From: Phytophthora colocasiae
Lineage: Eukaryota > Oomycota > Peronosporomycetes > Peronosporales > Peronosporaceae
DNA: 64,000 nt
Direction: 5' to 3'
Assembly (NCBI GenBank): GCA_018806915.1
Contig: JAGKQI010000033.1
Span: 976,447 to 1,040,446, forward strand
Under the pieces are notes generated by a model. It was not told where the DNA came from, ran no database searches, and worked only from the letters and a program-made list of their open reading frames with translations. The stretch's first letter is position 1. The number at the start of each line of letters is the position of its first letter. Shown here in pieces: positions 9,696-18,473 of the stretch. Made by a program: the position numbers and the translations under genes.

Positions 9696-12520
9696 ATGTC
9701 AGCAGACGCTCCTTCGACGTTCTCGGCGCCTCCACCAGGCAACACCTCGGTTGAGGGCGACACTGGTGACGCTGAGTCGCACCAGGGCGACACGGCAGTG
9801 ACAGGGGGTCCAGATAGCGTTGTTGACGAGGGGAGACATGGTGCTGAGGGCACGGAGACTTGCCCGCCCGCAGGTGGAGACGGAGGCGTCCCTGAGGACG
9901 ATGATGAGCCACTCAATCGAGTCTATCCGAAGTTCGTCACGCACAAGAGTGCGAAGGAGTTCGGGCTGTCCGAGGGCACCGCGTTCGGAAGTGAATCTTC
10001 GCGTCCCATCTACTTTAAGACTCCTCCATCCCACGAGCGCGACGACAACTTGCAAGTGGTCGGTGTTCCAGCTTCAACAGTGCATCGTGATGGCAACAGT
10101 TTTCTTCGGAACGGCTATGGCGGTTTGGAAGTCCTGATGCATTCTGAGAAGCTGTCCACCAGGGAAATGGCAGTGCTACACGACTTCTGCGCCGGTCATC
10201 TGGACCTTCGGGAATTCATCCTGACACCTCGGCCAGCCTCGCTTCCGGATGACCAGCTTCACGCACTTCTGGATAGCGTCGCCGTCAAGAGGGAGATCGC
10301 CAGCCTTGTTTCGGAGTACGACCTGAGAATCTCGCGCAGCGCGTCTTTGGAACCGTCTCTGCTCTTCGGAAAGTCATCCAGAAGTGCATCCGGACGCAGT
10401 CACTGCTCGAAGATCAGGATCCGGATCTCGTCAATGTCGGCAGGGTTCACGATGAGCTCGCCGAGCTTCGTCGGGACTACCAGTTGGTAACAAGTCATCT
10501 GGATCTTCGACACGCGGAAGCTGTTTCTGAGAAAGAAGAGGCTCTCCAGAACGCCCGTGACGACATCAAGCACCTGATGGAGGAGCATGACCGCGACAAG
10601 AGGGGTCTCCGGAAGCAGGTCGAAGATCTCACGAAGCGTTTGGATGATGCCCGGACGCAGAATCGCCTTCTGGAACACCGCATCCAGAAACTGGCCTTTA
10701 ATGCTGTCGACGTCATGAACTTCCTTGGCGCCGGCGAAGGACAGTCGACTGTCACTGTGAACTGGCAACGGCTTCTGGAACTCCTGAAGCACTTTCAGAA
10801 CGGCACAACTGTTCCTTCGGAATGGCGTACAGTCATCAGTGTCATCGCCACGGATGACCCAGGACACACTTCGGCCCCTTTCGTCGAACTGCATCCCTCT
10901 CACGGAAGTGATGACGGTGATGCCAAGGAGAGCGATTCGTCGTCGTATCTGGATCTGAGTCGTGGTTCTTCTGGCGCACCTGCATCCGGAAATCCAAGTT
11001 CCAAGTCTTCTTCCAAGCGCAAGCGTTCCAGTTCCGGATTCAAGTCTTCGAAGAAGGTCCCAAGGGCTCCCGACGTGATTCAGGCTCGTCCTTCTGAGTG
11101 GATTAAACATTCGGATGACGACTGTCGGAGTGACAAATATCCTCTAGTCTGGACGGAGAAGCAAGCTCGAGAGTCCTTGACGGACTACCCGGTTGTCTGG
11201 AGTGACTTGCGTCTGGATCTTCAGAAACTCATGATGTCTGGAGTCAAGTATACCGGGGCTCTGGAATGGATTCGTGAAGACCGTGCAGTTCACGTGGCTT
11301 TCCAGTTGAAACCTCTCGTGGAGATGCTCACTCGGATGATGTTCTGGAACAAGTTGGATGACATTCCGTGGACCAAGTACGTCCCGCGTCGGTACTTCCA
11401 GATGGCTGAAGGTGTTCTCGATAAACTTCAGGATGAAGGTATCGAGCCAGAGTACTGGGGACCTCTTGTGGATGGAGAAGACGACGTCGAAGATCCGGAT
11501 CCGGAAGCCTTGGTTACGGAAACGGTGGATGACAAGACAGTGGATGAAGACTTCATTCCAGATGAGACAGAGGTGGTGCATCCAGATGATGATCAGGGCC
11601 ACTTAAGTTCCTCTCGCCGTGATCCTGACGTTCAGTCTCCGAAATCCAAGCGTCGTCGTTCCAACCGCTCTCCCAAGTCAGCATCCAGGGGCTATCGTGC
11701 ACATGACCGGTCAACCTCCTATCTAGCTGCCAAAGACTTTGGGAACCTGACAAGACTCGACAAGCAGACCATCGAGAATCCGACCGAGGGAGTGGCATCT
11801 TGGCTCCACTACGGAGTTCGTATGAAGAAGGGAGATCCGACGTCCACAGCGACCACTCAGACTCTCGGGTTTCCGAATTCCGCTCCCAACAGGTTTGATT
11901 TCGACCTTCTGAAAGAGCGCTTCGTGATCCGGGCGTCCGAGCTTCCTCCGCTTCTGGATGAACGTCCTTGGGAACACGCATACAGTTGTCGGCCTCGGGA
12001 TCTACTCTTCCATAAGCGCAGCGATCTGGATGCGAACGCCTTGGAGGCTCTCGACACCTGGCTTTCTTTCGTGAGCGGTCATCTCCAGGCCTTCTGGGAA
12101 GAAACTCATTGGCTCACGTTCGACACTTCCGAAGCTGTGCATCCGAAGCTCGTGCGGATCTACTCCGAGCGATCGAAGCGCCACTCGTCCCTTAGGAAGA
12201 AGGCGATCCCGTTGCTCCAGAAGATCTCTTCCAAACTTCCAAAATCCATCTGGAATGAGACGTGCGTCTGGAAGTACCCTGCGAAACTCTGTCACTGGAT
12301 CCTGATGGATCCAGAACACTTCAAGCCTGGGACTTCGGAACCATACTCGCTCAAGGAACAGCTTGGGATTCTGGATGCCATGGAGCCTGCACGTGTTCAG
12401 TGGAGCTTCTCCACTTCGGATCAGGATCGCATTGCTCATCTTCCACCGGAAGTCCAAAGCACCCTGATTCCTGCGGATCAGCGTATCCGGATCGATGCCC
12501 TTTGGAACTACGGAAACTAG
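9696..12520 (+). pseudogene. E2 antisense gene (aORF) between pol and 3' LTR, one frameshift
   Basis: Convergent to pol and not overlapping it (pol ends at 12785). ATG at 9696 opens a Ser/Pro/Ala-rich, acidic N-terminus (MSADAPSTFSAPPPG), then a globular part. The frame changes once between about 10275 and 10345; downstream coding continues to 12520. Together they give about 940 codons. Features: coiled coil (residues about 270-330: EEHDRDKRGLRKQVEDLTKR), a basic Ser/Lys patch (SKSSSKRKRSSSGFKSSKK, possible nuclear signal), then a large folded region rich in Trp. No known domain is recognised. An in-frame ATG at 9279 would add 139 residues including YPGS repeats. Plant Tat-lineage elements carry an antisense ORF at the same place; no sequence relationship is claimed. 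Shadow frames on the minus strand here are shorter and rejected. Confidence 0.75.
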
Positions 12521-12784
12521 GAGGTGTAGTTCAGATCGAGTGAGTCTTCCAATTCTCCATGTTTTCCATACGTAATTCGTCACTAATCACTCGTAATACA
12601 CCCCACTTCTCCGAAAGTCAGCTTTTGTTCATCTCCTTCATATCCATCCTTCTGAAACCCAGGATTCCAAAGTTCCATCATAATCCGAAATCAGTTTCCA
12701 ATCGTAATCAAATCAAAGTTCAATCGGTAGTCACAGTTCAGGAATCCCCTTCTCAAAACTTCCCGGATGATAGCATCCGGAAGT
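12521..12784. other. Spacer between convergent E2 antisense gene and pol
   Basis: 264 bp, AT-richer than its surroundings, no coding capacity accepted. It must hold the 3' ends of two converging coding regions. Confidence 0.6.
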
Positions 12785-14320
12785 CTAGACTTGGGGATGG
12801 TCGTCCCCGGCTTGCATAGCCTGGAACCTCGCTCGCGCCCTTGCCCCTTGATTAAATTCGTAAAGAAGGGCACCGCAGCTTAACTGTGACACTGGAAGCC
12901 ATTCCGGATCCGGATAGCCTTTCCATTTGGCCAGGTATTCCCGATTCCTTTTCGACGTCCGAGTACGTTTGGACCATCGAAGATCCAAAATCTTTTCGAC
13001 TTCGTATTCGTTCTCTTCGGCATCCGGATTCCGACTGTCTTCCGGAAGAAGGGCAGCGTCAAAGTCATCGTCCTCGTCCACTTGGATCTCCGTGGTAGGA
13101 CGTTTCGGGAAGAGTGCTCGGGGTTTCAAGCGGCTGATATGCACCCAAGGGTTGACACGATATCCCGTGCCCTCGACCTTGAGTTTCACCCGGAAGTCCT
13201 GATGCACTTCAGCAATCCGGAATGGTCCATGCCACATGTGGGCCAGTTTCCTACTTAGCCCAGTCTGGACTTTCGGAATATATAACCACACGGAATCGCC
13301 TTCCGAAAATCCGGATTTCAGCCTTTCCGAAAGCTCTTTCCACTTTTGCGTCTGGATTTCGGAACGGTGACGCTTGGCTTTCTTCTGAAGTCCTTCTGCA
13401 AAAGCCACAGCGTAATTGTAGTCCCTCTGCATTTTCCGTCTCCATTCGTACGCTGACCTTTCAGGAATACTATGTGGCTTTGGACCCAGCATTGCTGAAA
13501 TTGTACTCTGGGCGTCCCAACCATGAATTAGATAGAAGGGGGTTTCCAGGCGCGTTGCATCGAAAGAGGTATTTAGAGCGAACATCAGCCTTTCCACATG
13601 GTCATCCCAATCACTTTGATCCGCTTCCATAATATACGCCCGGATGCTTCGAACTACCGTCTGAACGGAACGTTCCTGCTGGCCATTTGCCTGCGGACGG
13701 TATCCCAATGTTGCTCTTTGGAGACTCCCAAGTAGATTCCGGAAGCACTCGAAGACGGCACTCATGAATCGGGGATCCTGATCGTGTCGGATCAGGGAAC
13801 TTGATCCAAACCTCTGGAATACCACTTGTTCATACACTTCTGCAACATCTTGGGCAGTCGTCGAAGACATGGGCTTGCACATCACGTATCCGGAAAACAT
13901 ATCCTGAAACAGGAGTAGGAAAGTGTTTCCGCGTGCGGATTTTGGAAGGTGCGTCACGAAATCCATCGAGACAACTTCGAAAGGACATGATGGCTCGATG
14001 TTTCCAGGTGACGGACCTGGATTCGGAGGCCGTCCCTTTCCGGATGCACAATCCACACACTCCTTCACATGACGTTCCACATCTGCATTCATCCCAGGCC
14101 AATAGTATTCTGAAAGCAATTTCTCATGAGTCCTCCGGATGCCCTGGTGTCCACCTTGGAAATCTTCGTGGGCATAGTGAAGCATATCAGAACGTAAGGA
14201 TTCCGGAACCACCCAATCGAAGTTCTCCCAGAAAATCTCGAGGTCGCTTCTGGGTGACTGTGGACATCCTGAAGAGAATGTTTCTGGAATCCAAAGTGAA
14301 CAAATCAGCCACCTTTGCAA
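12785..14320 (-). CDS. pol: E2 pol, integrase and chromodomain part
   Basis: About 475 usable codons downstream of the frameshift at 14212-14214. Zinc-binding HHCC region: HYAHEDFQGGHQG with WPGMNADV and CVDCASG (about residues 48-95). Catalytic core: D in SMDFVTHLP, D in RHDQDPRF, E in NGQQERSVQTVV, all present. C-terminal basic GPF-like segment (HMWHGPFRI, about 370). Chromodomain at about 440-495 (YEVEKILDLRW with YLAKWKGYPDPEW), a module that reads histone marks and can steer integration. The first 30 or so residues of this frame before VVPESLRSD are out of register with the true polyprotein. The stop is at 12785, facing the antisense gene. Confidence 0.9.
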   Translation of the reverse strand: MQRWLICSLWIPETFSSGCPQSPRSDLEIFWENFDWVVPESLRSDMLHYAHEDFQGGHQGIRRTHEKLLSEYYWPGMNADVERHVKECVDCASGKGRPPNPGPSPGNIEPSCPFEVVSMDFVTHLPKSARGNTFLLLFQDMFSGYVMCKPMSSTTAQDVAEVYEQVVFQRFGSSSLIRHDQDPRFMSAVFECFRNLLGSLQRATLGYRPQANGQQERSVQTVVRSIRAYIMEADQSDWDDHVERLMFALNTSFDATRLETPFYLIHGWDAQSTISAMLGPKPHSIPERSAYEWRRKMQRDYNYAVAFAEGLQKKAKRHRSEIQTQKWKELSERLKSGFSEGDSVWLYIPKVQTGLSRKLAHMWHGPFRIAEVHQDFRVKLKVEGTGYRVNPWVHISRLKPRALFPKRPTTEIQVDEDDDFDAALLPEDSRNPDAEENEYEVEKILDLRWSKRTRTSKRNREYLAKWKGYPDPEWLPVSQLSCGALLYEFNQGARARARFQAMQAGDDHPQV

Positions 14321-17300
14321 TCTTCCGGAGACGTTTATGCGAAAACCTCTGGAAATCCCCTTTCAGGAACGCCTTCAGTTCAGACAGGTATTCGTCGGCA
14401 TCCTGATGGACCTTGATCCGTCTCCAACGCTCGGCTTGAAGTTCCAATGGTCCCATCGGAGGGGTATCCGGATCGTTTCCTTCTGGATCCCCAGCTTCCG
14501 CAATGACAGCCATCACTCGCGCAGACTCTGGTAACGGTTCCGAATCTGGTCCGGGAAGGTCGTTGTCATCCGGGATTCCGGATTCCTGAATCTGGATATC
14601 TGAAGGATGGGCCTCCGACAGTTCTGATTTCACCAACTTCTCTTGGATTTTAGAAACAAGTTCCAAATGCCTCAGGTCACTTTCGTCGGAAACCTCCCAG
14701 GATTCTCCTTGAACCAATGTCTTGGTCGTCAGGTAGTCGGCAGCCTGATTGTACTCTCGTTTGAGATGCACAAATCTGACCTTCTGAAATCTGGATTTCA
14801 GAACTTCCGCTTCCGCAAGGTGTTTCTGAAGATGTGGTTGGTTACAGTTGATCAGTCCTTGTACTTGCTGAATCACAATTCTGGAATCTCCCACAATCAC
14901 CAAATCCTGAATGCCTCTTCCAGATGCCATATCCATGCCCTTCAGAAGTCCATGGTACTCAGCGTCATTCACGGTGACGTCGTCCAGAATGAAACCTCGG
15001 GCTTCCAGAACCTTCCATCCAGGTAGCTTCCAGAGAACACACCCGCAACTTCCTTTCCGGGTGGAAGTCTTGGCAGCACCATCGAAACTCAGGATAACAC
15101 CTTCGTAGTTCGCTTCCAACATCTCGATGCTCACCACTGGCGGCTTCCGGATGCGTCCTTTCGAAGGGATCAGGGATTCCGAAATCTTATCCAGATGCTC
15201 TCGTGGGGTTATCCCAGCACCCATTATCGCAGCCAATCCGTCTTCGTCCCTTTGAACCTTCCGGATATCCAGATTCCAATGTGAAAGTGCAAGTCCCCAA
15301 GGAACACACCTACCATCAGCAGACTTCGAGGTGATGACCCACTTCAGGACGGAGTATCGGGTGTACACAATCAGTTCGGACTGCTCAATCAGCGTTCGGA
15401 AGACCTGAAGTACTCTCAGGATCGCAATGACTTCCTTTTCCGCAATATGATAACGGATTTCGGAATCATTCAGGACGCGGCCAGTATACCGGACAGGGTG
15501 GATCACACCGTTGTATTCCTGACCGAGGACAGCACATGCGGCCCATGCATTGGCATGCGGAATGATCACGAATGGTCGATTTCTATCAGGATGCCGAAGC
15601 AATGGGGTCGAGACGATCTTGTGCTTCAGGATTCCAAATGCCTCCTTCGCCTGATCCAAATTCCTTCCCGCCCTGATCTGCTCATCCGAAAGTTCATAGA
15701 GAACAGCGGCAATAACCGGGAAGTCTTCAATGAATTTGTGATAGTAGTTCAGGCTTCCGAGGAACGACTGCACCCCTTTCAGGGTTTCCGGAAACGGAAG
15801 ATCTAAAACACCTTTTGCAATCTTCGGGGTAGCTCGGATTCCTTCAGCACTGATTTCGTGGGACAGGTACGGGATGGCCAGCTTTCCAAATTCACTCTTC
15901 GGGAGGCTCACCGAGATGTTCCAATAACGCAGCCTGAATAGTAGTGCATCCAGATCTTCACATAACTGATCCCAAGTCGGCGCGCCGTGAGCGATATCGT
16001 CGATATACGAACTGCGTCCCAGTACCGGGTTCATCTGTGAAGGAGCTGGGATATTCCTCTGGAACACGGTCATTGTATCTGAGAGAATTGGCACTTGGAT
16101 TCCTGAAGGGGAACTTCCGGATTCCAAACTTCCGGAATCCAGATTCTTAGATGGAGTCAACTTCAGAAAATCCAAGACTTCCTGATCCACTTCTGCTTCC
16201 TCTTCCGGGGATAGGCGCACAAACCCCCACAAGCAGTTATTGATTACTGCCTGATATACCAAAGGGGCGTTCTTCAAACCGAATGGCATCCGGATCCACT
16301 GAAAGTGTCCAAAGGGGCACACGAAAGCGGAGATCAGCTTGGCACGTTCAGACATCCTGATAGCCCAGAATCCACTGGCCATATCCAAACTCATGAACCA
16401 CATTGCGCTTTCGAAGCCAATCAGGAGATCATCAATCAGGGGAAGCGGATAGTTGGATAACACAATAAATCCGTTTACCACCCGATAGTCAATACACATC
16501 CGGATGTCAACACCGTTCTTCTTCAGGACAATAACAATCGGGGATGCCCATGGAGATTCCGAGTGCTCGATCAATCCAGTTTCCAAAAGCTTCTTCAGAA
16601 GTTCGTACACTTTGACCGCTAAGTGAGGAGCGATAGAACGTGGGCGTTGCGCGACAGGTTTAGCCGTTCCAACATCCAGATCGCAAATCACACCTCTGGC
16701 GGGGGCTGGAGCTGCATTTCCATCGCCCAGAAAGATACTGCGATGCCGTCTCAGGATTCCTCGAAGCTTTCGCTCTTCTTCTGGAGTAGTCTTTCCGGAT
16801 TCTCCCACATCTGCCTTCTCGATATCACACTTCGGACTTAGCTCGTGTACTTCCGGAAGCATGACGAGTTGATCCTTCAAGTGTGACAACATATCACTCC
16901 CTTCATGCACATACACAGCTGGTTCCAAGGCGAGCTCTTCCGCATTCAGATGCAGACACCTGACAAACTTCGTTTCCAACTTCAGGATGGCCTTCTTCAC
17001 AGCTTCCAGATTAAATTGTCTTCCTGATTGATCCATTCCAGAATCCTCTTCTGCGTCAGGCAAACCGTCTGGAATCTCGTCCCTTGGCACATTCTCATCT
17101 ATGGAGATCGCATCAAACCACTCGTCACCGTCGGAATCCAGAAAACCATCGCCTTTGGGAACCTGTTGTCTTCCTGAAGTCTCGTTCGAAATTCCCTCCC
17201 GATGTTCATTTACAGTCAATATGCTATCAGGATTCTGAAATTCCGAAACGGCGGCATCTGGAAGCGGCCTTTCACCTTTCTGAATATCCTTCGGGGGATC

Positions 17301-17939
17301 TTGTAGTCGAACCATGCGGACTTCAGAACCACCCCTGGGAGGTCTCATCAAAAGTTTCTTGGGCCAGGGATATTCCGGCTTCTGGACACTTGGGGGTTGG
17401 GAAGCTTGGATCGCCTGAAGGTATCTCCGTTGACGTAATACTTCCTGGTGAGAATTGGTGTTCTCGTAGATCAGGACTTCCCATTCACGATACCTCCGGA
17501 GTCCAGGTCTGACGAACCTTCCAAATGGATAGCATCCGTATTCCACAATCTGGGCGACCGGGGTGTTTGTGTCGATCCAAACATCCTTATCCGAAATATT
17601 TACCACCTTCACAGCGACCGCCCAGGACTTCGCCCCATATATCAGCTGCGTCACCCAGCGATCACCTCTGCCAGCCCAGACTACTTCACGTTGCGGATTG
17701 CTCTGCCCGTAATTAATCCGGACGACAGCTTGTTCACCTGGTCCAAGTATCAGGGTTTCCGGACTCCGGACTTCCAAACGCAATCCCTTCTTCTGCTGGT
17801 CGAAAGTTCTTCCGGAAAGCATAACGTTTTCTTCATCAGGAAGTTGGACCAGTCCTTCACGAATGCACAACCGCACTCCAGCAGAATACATAAAATCCAT
17901 CCCAAGCAACACGTCAACACCTTCACCAATATTCGCCAC
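14187..17939 (-). CDS. pol: E2 pol, reverse transcriptase with two RNase H domains
   Basis: 1250 codons continuing directly after a TAG at 17940. Residues 1-30 finish the protease (DVLLGMDFM). A long linker (100-400) is acidic. RT spans about 405-700, with LDMASG near 518 and YIDD near 645; about 68 residues rich in Ser/Pro lie between the FGLKNAP-YQ block and YIDD. The Gypsy-type RNase H follows (about 785-875) but lacks catalytic residues: the usual CDAS is PHAN and TDH is TRY. A second RNase H at about 945-1075 has the set D (SFDGAAK), E (NDAEYHG), D (VGDSR) and D (NQAADYL). The frame leaves the integrase register at a GGG run (14212-14214), where one extra G ends it as a false C-terminus. 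Confidence 0.9.
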   Translation of the reverse strand: MANIGEGVDVLLGMDFMYSAGVRLCIREGLVQLPDEENVMLSGRTFDQQKKGLRLEVRSPETLILGPGEQAVVRINYGQSNPQREVVWAGRGDRWVTQLIYGAKSWAVAVKVVNISDKDVWIDTNTPVAQIVEYGCYPFGRFVRPGLRRYREWEVLIYENTNSHQEVLRQRRYLQAIQASQPPSVQKPEYPWPKKLLMRPPRGGSEVRMVRLQDPPKDIQKGERPLPDAAVSEFQNPDSILTVNEHREGISNETSGRQQVPKGDGFLDSDGDEWFDAISIDENVPRDEIPDGLPDAEEDSGMDQSGRQFNLEAVKKAILKLETKFVRCLHLNAEELALEPAVYVHEGSDMLSHLKDQLVMLPEVHELSPKCDIEKADVGESGKTTPEEERKLRGILRRHRSIFLGDGNAAPAPARGVICDLDVGTAKPVAQRPRSIAPHLAVKVYELLKKLLETGLIEHSESPWASPIVIVLKKNGVDIRMCIDYRVVNGFIVLSNYPLPLIDDLLIGFESAMWFMSLDMASGFWAIRMSERAKLISAFVCPFGHFQWIRMPFGLKNAPLVYQAVINNCLWGFVRLSPEEEAEVDQEVLDFLKLTPSKNLDSGSLESGSSPSGIQVPILSDTMTVFQRNIPAPSQMNPVLGRSSYIDDIAHGAPTWDQLCEDLDALLFRLRYWNISVSLPKSEFGKLAIPYLSHEISAEGIRATPKIAKGVLDLPFPETLKGVQSFLGSLNYYHKFIEDFPVIAAVLYELSDEQIRAGRNLDQAKEAFGILKHKIVSTPLLRHPDRNRPFVIIPHANAWAACAVLGQEYNGVIHPVRYTGRVLNDSEIRYHIAEKEVIAILRVLQVFRTLIEQSELIVYTRYSVLKWVITSKSADGRCVPWGLALSHWNLDIRKVQRDEDGLAAIMGAGITPREHLDKISESLIPSKGRIRKPPVVSIEMLEANYEGVILSFDGAAKTSTRKGSCGCVLWKLPGWKVLEARGFILDDVTVNDAEYHGLLKGMDMASGRGIQDLVIVGDSRIVIQQVQGLINCNQPHLQKHLAEAEVLKSRFQKVRFVHLKREYNQAADYLTTKTLVQGESWEVSDESDLRHLELVSKIQEKLVKSELSEAHPSDIQIQESGIPDDNDLPGPDSEPLPESARVMAVIAEAGDPEGNDPDTPPMGPLELQAERWRRIKVHQDADEYLSELKAFLKGDFQRFSHKRLRKIAKVADLFTLDSRNILFRMSTVTQKRPRDFLGELRLGGSGILTF
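14212..14214 (-). other. Homopolymer indel breaking E2 pol
   Basis: A GGG run on the minus strand. With GG the frame would run from RDFLGELRL into VVPESLRSD without interruption. It is either a real mutation or a sequencing error in a homopolymer. Confidence 0.7.
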
Positions 17940-18473
17940 CTAAAGTTCCAGAATGTAAACCACATTCAAACCCAGGGTAAGTTTCACTTCGGTTCGGGCA
18001 GTGATGATCGTCGGGACGCCTCCCAATCCGGATACCCGAAGCTGTTTTCCAAAATCCAGCTTGAGTTTGAGTCTACGCGCAAGATCCAAACTCAGCATGC
18101 TCACGGAAGCTCCGGAATCCAGAAGGATGTCTGTCCTGACATTGCTCACTGCACCATGCACCATCGCAACTCTCTTCGACGTCTCCGAACGGTGTTCTTC
18201 CCACCATCCGTAACTTTCACCAGGCTTCAATCTGAATTCTATTGGAGTGTCATCCCGATTGTCAGGATTCCAATCATCCGACCTTCCGAAATCATTGTCA
18301 TCCGGAAGTTTAGAATCTGGAAGGAGAAAGTCGACATCTTGAGTCACAGTCATGCATTGATGGTTAGCTTGTCGTTTCAACTCTGGACCAACGTACGCTA
18401 AGACACACAATTCTGGGGGTTTCTTGAGCCCGGCGCGTTCTGGATCCCCATCCAGCGGGCTTCCTAGTTTAAC
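17940..18473 (-). CDS. pol: E2 pol, protease part (after -1 frameshift)
   Basis: Read in the -1 frame from the heptamer at 18473-18467, then KLGSPLDGDPERAGLKKPPE and CVLAYVGPELKRQ before the protease. Active site DSGASVSML (about 18090-18115) with the expected ILLDSGA context. The frame stops at TAG (17942-17940) inside the protease, where the E3 homologue has Trp (FDIWIGD); a TGG to TAG change is the simplest explanation. The next codon continues in the same frame into the RT part. Protease processes Gag-Pol in the particle. The frame has no good ATG, which fits frameshift expression. Confidence 0.85.
   Translation of the reverse strand, partial: VKLGSPLDGDPERAGLKKPPELCVLAYVGPELKRQANHQCMTVTQDVDFLLPDSKLPDDNDFGRSDDWNPDNRDDTPIEFRLKPGESYGWWEEHRSETSKRVAMVHGAVSNVRTDILLDSGASVSMLSLDLARRLKLKLDFGKQLRVSGLGGVPTIITARTEVKLTLGLNVVYILEL
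18428..18473 (-). promoter_or_regulatory. E2 gag-pol -1 programmed frameshift signal
   Basis: G-TTA-AAC (18473-18467) is followed by gag TAG. The spacer TAGGAA is 6 nt (18466-18461). Stem: GCCCG (18460-18456) with CGGGC (18432-18428), and CTGGAT (18455-18450) with ATCCAG (18445-18440); loop GGGG, and a 7-nt bulge AACGCGC on the 3' side. Same heptamer, spacer length and nested-stem layout as E3 but different paired bases. Confidence 0.85.

Noticed and set aside
10275..10345. Programmed frameshift inside the E2 antisense gene
   Set aside because: The shift is in the -1 direction but no slippery heptamer or stem is present; an indel is simpler.
10400..11110. Minus-strand frame opposite the E2 antisense gene
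   Set aside because: Shorter than the 678-codon plus-strand frame, and composition fits a shadow.
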